Shown: piece after piece, positions 46,824 through 57,473 of the stretch
How positions within the stretch are numbered: position 1 is the first letter of the stretch
How the letters are laid out: each line of letters starts with the position of its first letter
Assembly: GCA_007922195.1 (NCBI GenBank)
Contig: ML681998.1
Span: 21,452,931-21,516,930, forward strand
Reading direction: 5' to 3'
Source: Podocnemis expansa
Taxonomy: Eukaryota; Chordata; Testudines; Podocnemididae
DNA length: 64,000 nucleotides
Made by a program: the position numbers and the translations under genes
Notes under the pieces: generated by a model
The model's database searches: none
What the model was told of the DNA's origin: nothing
The model's input: only the letters and a program-made list of their open reading frames with translations

Positions 46824-48396
46824 ATGACTGCTAGCCAGAGATGGAGTACACTTACTGAGGAAGGGGAAGAGTATACCAGGACATTGACTGTCTAACCTAG
46901 TGAAGAGTGGTTTAAACTAGGTTTGAAAGGGGAAGGTGACCAAAGCCCACAGGTAAGTCAAAACCAGGGAGACCTGGCGGGGGAGGATCAAAACTTGGGG
47001 GAAGCCTGGGCTGTAACAGAAAGGATAAAAGAGAGACTAGTGAGAACTGGAGGGGGATATCAAATCATTATCTTAGGTATTTATATACCAATGTAAGAAG
47101 TATGGGAAATAAGCAGGAAGAACTCAAAATACTAGTAGCTAAACACAACTATGACATAGTTGGCATCACAGAGGCTTGGTGGGATAGTGCACCCGACTGG
47201 AATATTGATGTAGCAGAGCACAGCTTGCTGAGGAAGGATAGGCAAGGCAGAAAGGGAGGTGATGTTGCCTGGTATATACTCGGACTGAGGTAGAGATGGA
47301 AAAAGGAGACAGACATGTTGAAGGTCTCTGGGTAAAAATAAAAGGAGTTAAAAACAAGGGTGATGCCATGGTAATGGTCTACTACAGACCACCTAACCAG
47401 GAAGAAGAGGTGGATGAGGCTCTTTTTCAACACTTAACAAAAATGTCCAAAGCATAGGACTTGGTGGTGACAGGGGATTTCAACTATCCAGGCACTGTAA
47501 GGCACAGATTATCCAACAAGTTCTTGGAATGTATTGGAGACTTGTTTTTTATTTCAAAAGGTGGAGAAATCTACTAGGGGAGAGGCCATTCTTTACTTGA
47601 CTTTGATGAACAGAGAGGAGCTAGATGAGAAGTTGAAAGTAGAAGTGATCATGAAATTGCAGAATTTATGATTCTAAGGAATTGTAGGAGAACACCAAAA
47701 CAAAGATAATGGATTTCAAGAAGATAGACTTTAGCACACTCAAGGAGTAGGTAGGTAGAATCCCAAGGGAAGCATGTCTAAGAGGAAAAACAACTTAAGA
47801 CAGCTGGCATTTTTTCAAAGAGGCCATATTAAGGTCACAACAGCAAACTATTCCAATATGCAAGAATGATGGGAAGTAAGGCAAGAGACCATCCTGGCTT
47901 AACCAGGAGATTTTCAATCATCTAAAAATGAGAAAAGAGTCCTACAAAAAGTGGAAACTTGGCAAATCACTAAAGAAGATTGTAAACAAAGAACAGTTAT
48001 ATAGAAGAAAAAATCAGAAAGGCCAAGGCACAAACTGAGCTCAAACTAGCTGAAGGCATAAGAGGCAACAAAAATTTTTTTTCTCTCAAGTACATTAGAA
48101 ATAAGAGACCAAGAGCAGCATAGGTCCATTACTCAACAAAGAGGGAAAAAGAATAACAGAAAATGTGGAAATGGCAGAGAAACTAAATGACTTCTTTGTT
48201 TTGGTATTCACCAAGAAGACGGTTGGTGACTGGATGCTTGATGTAGGGGAGGGCAGTAAAAATGGGACAGGATCAGAAGCTAAAATAGAGAAAGAACAAG
48301 TTAAAATTTACCTGGATGAGTTAGATGTCTTCAAGTCACCAGGGCCTGATGATATGCACCCTAGAATACTCAAGGAGCTGGTTCAGGAGATATCTG
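46824..48396 (+). mobile_element. CR1 LINE, 5' portion
   Basis: It begins in the CR1 5' region (GGAGTACACTTACTGAGGAA, AAGAGTGGTTTAAACTAGG), runs through the endonuclease and linker, and stops abruptly at the Harbinger-like element at 48397, just as the RT domain begins. The 3' half is not seen on the other side. It is heavily mutated. Confidence 0.75.
47085..48396 (+). pseudogene. CR1 endonuclease and RT N-terminus, broken
   Basis: Endonuclease landmarks appear in different frames: YTNVRSMGNKQEEL, DIVGITEAWWD (catalytic Glu in TEAWWD), MVMVYYRPP and VVTGDFNYPG. Past a decayed linker, the final part reads LNDFFVLVFTKK, VKIYLDELDVFKSPGPDDMH and PRILKELVQEI, the start of the RT domain. Many stops and frameshifts. 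The endonuclease normally nicks target DNA to prime reverse transcription. Confidence 0.72.
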
Positions 48397-48589
48397 GGTA
48401 TGTCCACACACAGCTTTTAAATCAAAATAAAACTGGTTATTTCGATTTAAAAATGGTTAGGTCCGCATGATGTTTCCTTATAGCAGAATGATGAGCTCCA
48501 TTATTTCGCTATAAGGAAACTCCTATCGATATAATAAAACTTAGTTTTATATTGATATGGTGTATGGCACCCTGGAAGGAAGGATCAGG

Positions 48590-49440
48590 GTTCAGCACCC
48601 TGGTCAGAGGAGAGGCTGGGGGGGGTGGAAGTGACCCTGTGTGCCCTGCTCCCCAAGCACTAGCCAGGGAGTGGGGGAAGGGACCCCCACACTCCCGGGT
48701 CTCCAAGCGCTAGCTGGGTGGCAGGGGAAAGGATCCCCATGCACCTGGCTTCCCCCATACTGGGCAGGCTGCAGGGGAAGGGACCCCTCCATGCCTGGCT
48801 CCCAGCAAGCTCTACTGGTACTGCCACTGCTAGCCAGGCAGTGGGGAGAAGAGACCCCCACACTTGGCTGCAGGCAGACTGGTGCCAGGAGAAGGGACCC
48901 CTGTGTCATCTAGCATCACACTAGCTGAGCTGCAGGAGAGACTGGACCCCTGCACCCAGCTTTTGGAGTGCACCCCACTCACCAAAAGCCAGACACATGG
49001 GTTCTATCTCCCCCACCACCCAGGAGCTGGGAGTGCATTCCCCACAACCCAGCTAGTGTGGCTCTAGCCAGCCTGGGGGTCCCTTCACCTGGCACCGGCA
49101 AGTGCACCTGCAGCCAGGCCCGGGGGGCTCTTCTTCCCACCGCCTAGCTAGCAGTGGGAACTCCAGACACACGGGGTCCCTTCCCTGCTGCCCGACTTGC
49201 TTGTAGGGAGCCGGGCATGCCGGGTGCCTTCTCCCACAGCTGGGCCAGTGCAGGGGAAGCCGGGCATGTGGGGATCCCTTCCCCCATCACCCAGTGAGTG
49301 CTTGGGGAGCCAGGTGTGCGGGGCTCGCTTCTCGCTCATGCCTGGCTGAGCCCAAGGCTGCAGCCAGTCTAGGGGGATGTCTCTCCAACCCCAGGCTCAG
49401 GGAGCCCAGGGGACCATGTTGCCACACCTCCCAGGGTGCC
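48590..49440. repeat. GC-rich minisatellite-like block 1
   Basis: Diverged units of about 60-65 bases carry GCAGGGGAAGGGACCCC, then TGCCTGGCT and CTAGCCAGGCAGTGGGG-like text. The last part (49418-49480) has CATGTTGCC and CTAGCAAGTTC, also seen in the MITE at 25120. Confidence 0.5.
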
Positions 49441-49486
49441 CCTCTCCTAAATCAAACTAGCAAGTTCAGTGCCCGGACATGCTAGT

Positions 49487-49672
49487 GTGACGCTGTCTGG
49501 GTTTAGGGAACTGTTTATGATTATTTGACATAGTAATATTTCATAGTTACAATAATCCATGTGATATGCCATGCCTGGTATCAATAAACAGGCTGTAATC
49601 TGCTAGGAATGATTATATGATTTATATGTAGGTATCATATTTGTATTAGAAATTAGGGCCATGTTGCCACAC
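49487..49672. other. AT-rich segment between the two minisatellite-like blocks
   Basis: It begins TGTGACGCTGTCTGGG and ends CATGTTGCCACACA. It breaks the GC block cleanly, and CATGTTGCC occurs on both sides (49419 and 49660). It looks like an insertion, but no class can be assigned. Confidence 0.3.
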
Positions 49673-49689
49673 AATTCTGTGCCTGGCTC

Positions 49690-50370
49690 TCCCAAGGAGA
49701 GCCAGTGGCAGAGGAAAAGAGCCCCCAGGGCAGGGAATCACAGGGTGCCCTGCATCACCTGCTGCTTCCAGGGCAGCAAGGGCAGGATTGTGGGGCACCC
49801 TGCATCACCTGCCTAGTCAGGCTGCAGGGGAATGGATCGCAGGGCACCCCTTCTCCCCTGCTGCAATCGGGGGGTGCCCTTTATCCACTGCTCCTGGCCA
49901 GGTGGCGGGGGAGGGATCATTGGACACCCCTTATTCCCCACTGCTTGCAGGAAGGCGGGGAACTGGATCATGGTGCGCCCCTTATCCTCCGCCACTGGCC
50001 GCTCAGCAAGGGAGGGGTGCCTTGCACCCAGCATCCCCCACCCTTGGCCACATGGTGGGGGATAAGGGGCACCTGGTGAGCCCTCCCCTACCACCCAGCC
50101 AGTGGTGGAGGATAAGGGGCACCCCACAATCCATTCCCCTACTCCCTCGCCAGCAGCGGGGGATAAGGGGTGCCCCACCATCCAGTCCCCCGCTGCCCTG
50201 CAAGCGGCAGGGGATAAGGGGCACCTGGTGATCCCTCCCTCACCATCTGGCCAGCAGAAGGGGGTAAGAGGCACTCAGCGATCCATTCCCTCATCACCTG
50301 GCCAACTTGGGGAATAAGAGGTGCCCCACGATCCTTGCCTTTCCCCCCATGCACCATGCATCCTAAGAGG
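49690..50370. repeat. GC-rich minisatellite-like block 2
   Basis: About ten units of roughly 55-65 bases contain GGGGATAAGGGGCACC, CCATTCCCC and CACCTGGCCAGCAG-type words, with differing lengths. This explains the open frames in all six phases. Confidence 0.6.
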
Positions 50371-50630
50371 AAGGTGAAATCTGTTTAATCAAAACAATGC
50401 TTTGAAATAACACATCCAAACAGCGTTGTTTCAAAAGAACCATTTTGATTCAAGAGCTCTTTTGATTGCCTAGTAGGTTTTAACATTTTAATTCAAGTTT
50501 TGTTGTTTTGATATGACGGAGCTCATTATATCAAAACAGCAAAAGGTCGTGTGGGCCTAGCTTTTTTTTTTTTTTTTTAAAGCGATACATCCAGCATTGT
50601 TTTGCTTTAAAGCCGACATGTGGACAAACC

Positions 50631-53600
50631 CTATGAATCTAATATTCAGTATCTGTTGCTGTAAATGGATCTGCTGGGTGATACAAGCACAAAGAGTGGA
50701 CAGTTTCAAACACTTTCAGCATTCTGTGTCTGTGGTAAAGATGGTGAAAATGGAAATCTTGCTTTTGTTAAAGCTTAAATCATGACAAGTTGCTGGGCAA
50801 CACATGCAAAATTTTGTCACTTTTTTTTTTACTTACTTGTTTTTGTTTTGTTTCAAAGGTCTTTCTCAATTTTGTTTCAATGGATACCTGAAGTTATCTG
50901 AAAGCTTTCACTGTAAAATTACTTCATAAAGGAGCTCACTTCCTTTGTAGCTAGAGCATTCTTTCAGAACAGTCTTAACTTAAAAGCAGGACTGATGCTA
51001 TAAGCAATCCTTCTGGCAGTGCTACTGCTAAAGTTGTGACAGTACTATTAGAAAGTTAAGGTATTTAGAAATAAAAAGAGTGACAGTAAGCAATTTCTTT
51101 TTAAAGAAGAGCCTACGTTTTTTTTGCAGACATCTTTTTCTTTTTAATTCCAATTTCTTTATCTCCCTTCACTATAGTTGTTCCTGCTCCTTGTATTGGT
51201 GCCACAACTGTTTTCGATATTGCTTATTTGTAGTTGCATGGTCTTTTAAAAAATACCCTCTATTTTTAAAATCTGCCATTGCTCCTGCATTAGCTTTCTT
51301 TAAAGTAATCTGTTAAATGTTTTAGGCCGACTTGGACTGTGGGAGAGCATTACTGTACTAAACTCAAGTCATAACTGAAATCAAGGAGGTAGCTCTGTTT
51401 TTTTACCAGGACATTGATATTCACAAACCTTCTCAGCATGGTATTGGTCTCAGAATAACTTTGTGCAAAAAGAGTACTTCTAAACTCTCTATGAGCCAGT
51501 GATGCTGAAGGATCAGCATTTTAATGTGGGGGTGGAAGATGGGAGAGGGAAACATTTTTTCTGCTGGTAGGGTTCAAATGCATTGACTACAGGTAAGCAC
51601 AAGAATGTAGATTGAGCAGTACCACCCAGAGTGGGAAGATGTCATCATTACTGTTGTTGATGTTGAACTTAACTGCTGAATAGGAGTTTATTCCCCTTCA
51701 TGCATGTCAATTTCTTTTACAATTGAAACTTTTGATTCATACAAACCTTGCCTTCCAAGTTTTCCTTGATAGCCTCATTTTCTTAGTTTGAATCATCCCT
51801 AAGTGACTAGGAGTACAATGATAACAGTTCCAAGTCATGCTCTAGGAAGAAGTGTTCTGGTCGCTTCATAAATACCACTTTTCAGATTTTGTAGTAGAGG
51901 AATTTTGTGTTAATGGCAGTAGCCCCAGCTGTAGCCCAGCCACTTGGAACACACATAAATAGAGTGTAAATGAAGTCTTAAAAGAAGCTTGTTCAGCCTT
52001 GGTCTTACTACCTCTTTATGAGTAAACCAAGGATGCCTAATTTTGTATGAAATACCATTGGTTTTTCATCTAGACACTTCTCCCTTCCAGTGCATTGATG
52101 CCTAGTTTCTCTTACAGTAGCCTGTCCTACCAATATCAGGTTAAACTCTTTTGGAGTATTTGAATATAGATGGTTTGGTGCTGAGGAAGAAAGCCATAAC
52201 TTAGTGATTATGATAACATTATTGGGGAATAGTAGTAGCTTCTGACTCATGGGTAACTATTTTATTAGACTTTCCTTGCATTCTTCTTCCATTGCCATCT
52301 AATACCAGTGGACAAAATTCTCTTGTTTTTCATTAATTATTCCTGACATGTAGCTGGCACGTTCATGTCTGGTTAGTATATTTGAAACATGGACATGATA
52401 AAGCAGCAAAGATATAGTCCTCATTTCTTAATGTATTTACTATGAAGGACCTCTTCGCTTTTAGCTGGCTGATGTTAACATGTGTCAACTATACATGTTC
52501 TGTCTTACAGTAAGTTTTCCCTCAAGTAGTTAAATAGGGATCCTCAGAATGTGACCTTCATCTGTGTTGCTCAGCACTTTTTTGACTCCTCCAAAAGATC
52601 ACAACATGGATGGTGTACCTCATTTCCATACTACTTGGCAAGTGGAGAATAGAATGCCAGGCTTTCTGCAAAACTCTAATTGTACTAGGGCACATGAGGA
52701 ATACATGTTCTGAAAGTAGAAGCCCCCACATGGCCAGCGCCTTTTGTCTGGCCTGATGAAAGGTAATGGACCTTTTTTTGGTTCTTCTGTTCTTCATCCT
52801 TCCCTTCTGTGGACCATTGAGTTCAATAGTGGAGTGTCTTGCCCTTGGCCTTCACATTTGTACATTCAATATTCTTACAGTACTTGTTGTGGACGTTGGA
52901 CAGTTGGTCTGACATGTATAACTGGCAAATTCAGTGCTTATTTATACTTGAAATGTCTTGGCTATTGATAATGGAATAGAAAAAATACCCTGTGAAGGTT
53001 CTTCCCCTACAGCACAGCCACCATATATACCAGTATATGAATTCATATAGCATCACCTGAAGAGTTAAGTGTTATCTTAAATATTCAATTTTCTGATAAT
53101 CTCATTCTGTGTACTTTCAAGGAGTGTAACACCTTAAAAATATTACTTTATCTGTGCATCAAATACTAACAGATTTATCAAGATTACTTTTTATAAAAAA
53201 AAATCAAAGCTATTCTCCTGTAAAATTAAAAAGTCTCAGTGCAGTTGCAAGGACATCTTTGCACGTGTTGGATTGGGGAATTAATTGTTTTAGCAATTTA
53301 GGATCTGCTGCTCCACTGGGCTTTTATTAAAGCAGCAATGGGCTGGTGGCTAACCAGCTCTATAGCTCCGATACCTACAAGTCCTATCTGAAAGATGTAA
53401 TAGTGGCAAATATATTACCAAAACATTCCACAAAGCATTCAACACAATCACTCATAGATTAAAAATAAAGTGCCTAAAGTTAAATTCCTTTTAAAGATGA
53501 AGTAATAAAATCCATGAGCAAGGATATTAAGCAAACATTTTTATCTCAATTCAATTTGCTTTTTATTGTGTTTCATGAACTTGAGGGAAAAGGAAGTAGA

Positions 53601-53751
53601 ACAATTCTAACAGTATGAAGTGACTATTCAGAATAAATTCAGCTTTGCTTTACAACTACCTTGGAAATGTGAAGCTAATTAATGAAATAAGACTAACTAC
53701 AGTATTTTCAGCTTCTCTGTGTAAGCATAATGCTGATGGCCCCAGTTCTTT
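50631..53751. other. Long AT-rich stretch, no gene recognised
   Basis: T-rich near 50820 and 51110-51290. Short frames on both strands lack domains. No repeat ends could be paired. Confidence 0.4.
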
Positions 53752-55710
53752 TCATAGAATCATAGGGTTGGAAGGGACTTCATCTAGTCCAACCCCTCCT
53801 AAAAGCAGGACTACTCCCACTAAATCATCCCAGCCAGGGTTTTGTCTAACTGGGCCTTAAATGGATCTAAAGATGGTGATTCCACCACCTCCCTGGGTAA
53901 ACCATTCCAATGCTTCACCACCCTCGTAGTGAGAGTTTTTCTTAATATCCAACCTTGACCACCCCAGCTGCAGCTTGAAACCATTGCTCCTTGCTCTGTC
54001 CTCTGTTACTATTGAGAATAACCTAGCTCCCTCCTCTTTGGAACACCCTTTCAAGTAACTGAAATTTGCTATCAAATCCCCCCCCCCCCATCTTCTCTTC
54101 TGTAGACTAAATAAACCTAGTTCCTTCAATCTCTCCTCATAAGTCATGTGCCCAACCCCCTAACCATTTTTGTTGCCCTCTGCTGGACTCTTTCTAATCT
54201 GTCAACATCCTTTTTGTAGTTTGGAGCCCAAAATGGACACAGTATTTCTGATGTGACCTCACCAGTGCCGAATAGAGGGGAATAATCACATCCCTCAATC
54301 TGCTGGCAACATTCCTACTAATGCAGCCCAATATGCCATTGGCCTTTTTGGCAACAAGAGCACATTGTTAGTCATATCCAGCTTCCCATCCACCATTACT
54401 CTCAGGTAGTTCTCTCCAGTGCTACTACTTAGCTGATTGGTCCCCAGTCTATAGCAGTACATGGGATTTTTCCAACCTAAGTGCAGGGCTTTGCACTTGT
54501 CCTTGTTCAACCTCATGAGATTTCATTTGGCCCACTACTCCAATTTGTCTAGATCTCCCTGAATCCTATCTCTGCCCTCCAGCGTGTTTACCATCCCCCC
54601 CAGCTTGGTGTCATTTGCAAATTTACTGAGCATACACTCTATCCCATCATCCAGATCATTAATGAAGATGTTGAACAGAACTGGCCCCAGGACCAACCCC
54701 TGGGGCACTTCACTAGTTACTGGTTGCCAACTAGACATTGAGCCGTTGATCCCTACCTACTGTGCCTGATAATCTAGCCAGCTTTCTATCCACCTTATGG
54801 TCCATTCACCTGAACCATACTTCCTTTACTTGCTGACAAGAATGCTGTGGGAAACCATATCAAAAGCCTTGCTAAAGTTGAGGTGTATCACATCAACAGC
54901 TATTCCCACGACCACATATCCAGTTATTTTATCATAGAAGGCAATCAGGTTGGTCAAGCACAATTTGCCCTTGGTGAATCTATGCTGACTGTTCCTGATC
55001 ACCCTATTTTCCTCCAAGTGTTTCAGAATGGATTCTTTGAGGACCTGCTCCGTGATTTTTCTGTGGATTAAGGTGAGGCTGATTGGTCTGCTGTTTCCCA
55101 GGTCCTCCTTTTTCCCTTTTTTGAAGATAGGCACTATATTTGCCTTTTTCTAGGACTTCCCCCATTCACCACAAACTTTCAAAGATAACGGCTAGCAGCT
55201 GTGCAATCACCTTGGACAACTCCCTCAGCACTCTCGAATGTGGTTCATCTGGCCCCATTGATATGTGTGTATCCAACTTCTCCAAGTAGTCCCTAACCTG
55301 ATCTTCCATCACCAAAAGCTGCTCTCCCTCTCCATTCTGTGTTACCCAGTGTAGTAGCTTGGGAGCTGACCCTGCCTCTGAAGATTGAAATAAAAAAAGC
55401 ATTGAGTACTTCAGCCTTTTCTACATCATCTGCCACGAGGATAGCTGTCCCATTCAGTAAGGGACTTACACCATCCCTTGTCCTCTTCTTGTTACTAACA
55501 TATTTGTAGAACCCCTTCCTGTTATCCTTCACATCCCTTGCTAGCTGCAATTCCAATTGCCCTTTGGCCTTTCTGATTTTGTCCCTGCAGGCCCAAGCAG
55601 CATCTTTATATGCCTGCTTGGTCATCTGTCCAAGCTTCTACTTCTTGTAAGCTTCCCTTTTGTGTTTTAGCTCACCGAGAGTTCTTTGCTAAGCCACGCT
55701 TTCAGACAAG
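53752..55710 (-). mobile_element. CR1 LINE on the minus strand, 5'-truncated
   Basis: Its 3' end at the left reads, on the plus strand, CATAGAATCATAGGGTTGGA, the standard CR1 end. Coding text runs rightwards to about 55700. It is about 1.95 kb, so it reaches further 5' than the copy at 6469 but is more decayed. A run of C at 54080-54091 is a local error-prone spot. Confidence 0.85.
53857..55625 (-). pseudogene. CR1 reverse transcriptase, broken
   Basis: Read leftwards: AAWACRDKIRKAKGQLELQ and KGFYKYVSNKKRTRDG (linker), EVLNAFFISIF, RPISLTLIHRKITEQVL (RT entry), DVIHLNFSKAFDMVSH (usual DLSKAFDTVSH), [20 protein letters not shown], then [10 protein letters not shown] where the catalytic FADD is FAND, and [17 protein letters not shown] C-terminal text. 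It is split over several frames with stops. The Asp-to-Asn change in the catalytic box alone would kill it. Confidence 0.82.
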
Positions 55711-56629
55711 AGATCTACAACCCTAGCCCTGAGCTAGAACTCTATCTCTACACAACCTAAATTTTGCATCATGGAATCATATCTAAACACAAACTAAATG
55801 GTCAGATGTTTGGTTCAAACTACCCTAAGATGTTTGGTTTTATAAAGCATCCTTTCTCCTTGCCACCAAGGTGGTCTTTCTTGTCAGCAGATCACATTAC
55901 TTGAAAAGTAACAAGGGTTCTTGAAGAAGATTTCCAGGCTGGACCCACAAAGTCCCCAGTCTCTTTAGATAGGCCCCAAACACTAGTTTCAGTTTCCATG
56001 ATAGAGGTGAAGCACATCTGGCTCTGTATCAATAATAAAGGCCATGCATAAATAACAAAATAATAGTGAAGTTTTGACATTGCACATATTTTGTGACATA
56101 CGAGTTACCAGATATATACTGCCTTACAAAAGGCTGGGTCAAAGACAGAGTGGTCTGATAACTATGGTGAATTTGGCCAGCATACCATATTGGAAGCTGT
56201 AGGAGGTGGAGAGTAGGAATAATGGATGGAATCCTGGTCCACTGAAGTCAGTGGCAAAAGTCTCAATGACTTCTACAAGAGACAGAATTTTTTATCCCTT
56301 CAAAGCATGGCTACAAAACCAGCCTTTCTTTGCCAAACATTTTCTTTTACAAATATCTCAAAGCAAATTTAAGACCCATCAGGAACCCTTGTGTTGTCCT
56401 CTGGAGCTTCAGTTATCTGTGATTCTTCATCAAAGCATTACCTCTTACAGCTATTTGAACAGCTGAATTGCTCCCTCTTGCCCCTTTTGGCTATGATGTC
56501 CCTGCCTGTTAAAGCTGTAAGCTGCAATTGAACTGGTTTCAGCAAGAGCCCTAATAAAGGTTATTGTGGCTGTCAGATAAGAATCCCATTGACTGGTAAG
56601 AAGGGAAGTGAAATTAAAAGTGAAGAATT
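55711..56629. other. Spacer with an old repeat fragment
   Basis: At 56221-56285 GGAATCCTGGTCCACTGAAG and AAGTCTCAATGACTTCTAC form a weak foldback like old amniote repeats. Nothing coding. Confidence 0.3.
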
Positions 56630-57250
56630 AACAAGGAGTCTGGTGGCCCTTTTAAAGACTAACACATTTAGTTATCACAGGAGCTGTCATGGGAGAACAT
56701 TCCACTTCATCACATGCCTGTAGATAAGTAAATGTGTTAGTCTTTAAAAGGGCCGGCAGACTCCTCGACTATGTCTACATCAGCATTTTTAGTTTGGACT
56801 TGCTAGTCTGAACTAAAGAAGTCTGAGGCTAGTCTCAACTAATCTCAGGCTAGTTCAAACTAACCACAGTTTTTTAGTTCAAACTAGCTGTGCATTCTAG
56901 TTTGAACTAAAGTTTTAGTTTGAACTAGAACACATGGCTAGTTTGAACTAATGGCTTAGTTTGAAATTTTTAAATTCAAACTAACCATTAATTTGGGTAC
57001 TGCATGTACCTAGTTTGAGCTAAAGTTTGAACTGAGCGATTAAGACCTAACTAACATTGGTACTTATTAGTTTGGACTAAGCTTTTCCTAGGCCAAAGAA
57101 AGAAACTTTCTTAGTTCGGACTAGGCAAAGCCTAGTGTAGCTAAGGGTGAAATTCATCCGGACTAAGCTTCTTTAGTCTGGACTGATTTGGCAGTGTAGA
57201 CATAGCCCTTGTTTTTGCTGAACTAGACTATCACAGCTACCCCCTTAGAA
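56630..57250. repeat. Penelope-like 3'-end foldback, split by a MITE
   Basis: 56631-56766 is a compact palindrome: ACAAGGAGTCTGGTGGCCC with TTTTAAAGACTAACACATTT on the left, and AAATGTGTTAGTCTTTAAAA with GGGCCGGCAGACTCCT on the right, with arms of about 46 bases. The outer plus tail (CTTGTTTTTGCTGAACTAGA, 57208-57245) lies beyond the MITE at 56767-57207. Confidence 0.68.
56767..57207. mobile_element. Harbinger-like MITE, TAGTTTGAACTA family, 441 bp
   Basis: Ends GACTATGTCTACATCAGC and GGCAGTGTAGACATAGCC, with CTC and CTT as flanks in one Penelope 3' end. The body repeats TAGTTTGAACTAA / TTAGTTCAAACTAG, and both ends carry AGTCYGGACTAA words. Confidence 0.72.
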
Positions 57251-57351
57251 AGGGCAAAGAAACCTTTAGTGATATTCTAAAAATAACACAGCTCTTCCAT
57301 GGCTGGGAACTTGGTAGCCCTGTAAACTCCGTTTATTTGAAAACTGAAAGG

Positions 57352-57462
57352 GTTCTTGTGGCACTGAAAGACTAACAAATTTATTGATTGCTTGAGCTTT
57401 CATGGGAGAAAATTCCACTTTTTCAGATGCTTTGAACTAGACTAATACAGCTACCCTTTTGG
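57352..57462. repeat. Short Penelope-like 3'-end insertion
   Basis: A minus end (GTTCTTGTGGCACTGAAAGA, ACTAACAAATTTATTG, TTGAGCTTTCATGGGAG) runs straight into a plus tail (GAACTAGACTAATACAGC). Flanks AACTGAAAGG (57342-57351) and AACTTGAAAGG (57463-57473) look like a target duplication, so this 111-bp unit inserted as such. Confidence 0.55.
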
Positions 57463-57473
57463 AACTTGAAAGG

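Larger units (their letters stand above)
48397..50630. mobile_element. Large non-coding Harbinger-like element, 2.2 kb
   Basis: Ends GGTATGTCCACACACAGC and, read inward from the right, GGTTTGTCCACATGTCGGC, flanked by CTG and CTA. Left subterminal palindromes: TTTTAAATCAAAATAA / TTATTTCGATTTAAAA; GTTTCCTTATAGC / GCTATAAGGAAAC; TATCGATATAATAAAAC and its partner. The right side has TGTTGTTTTGATAT / ATATCAAAACAGCA and a CTTTAAAGC hairpin. AGGTCCGCATGATG recalls the left-edge element. The centre is two minisatellite-like blocks around 49490-49670 of unrelated AT-rich sequence. No protein signal; frames over the GC blocks are artefacts. Confidence 0.65.

Noticed and set aside
49690..50370. Regularly spaced repeats resembling a CRISPR array
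   Set aside because: Units are GC-rich, variable and contiguous, with no constant repeat/spacer pattern, inside a transposon of a vertebrate genome.
54080..54091. Run of C that shifts the CR1 frame
   Set aside because: Could be a real indel or a sequencing problem. It carries no information beyond the decay of that copy.
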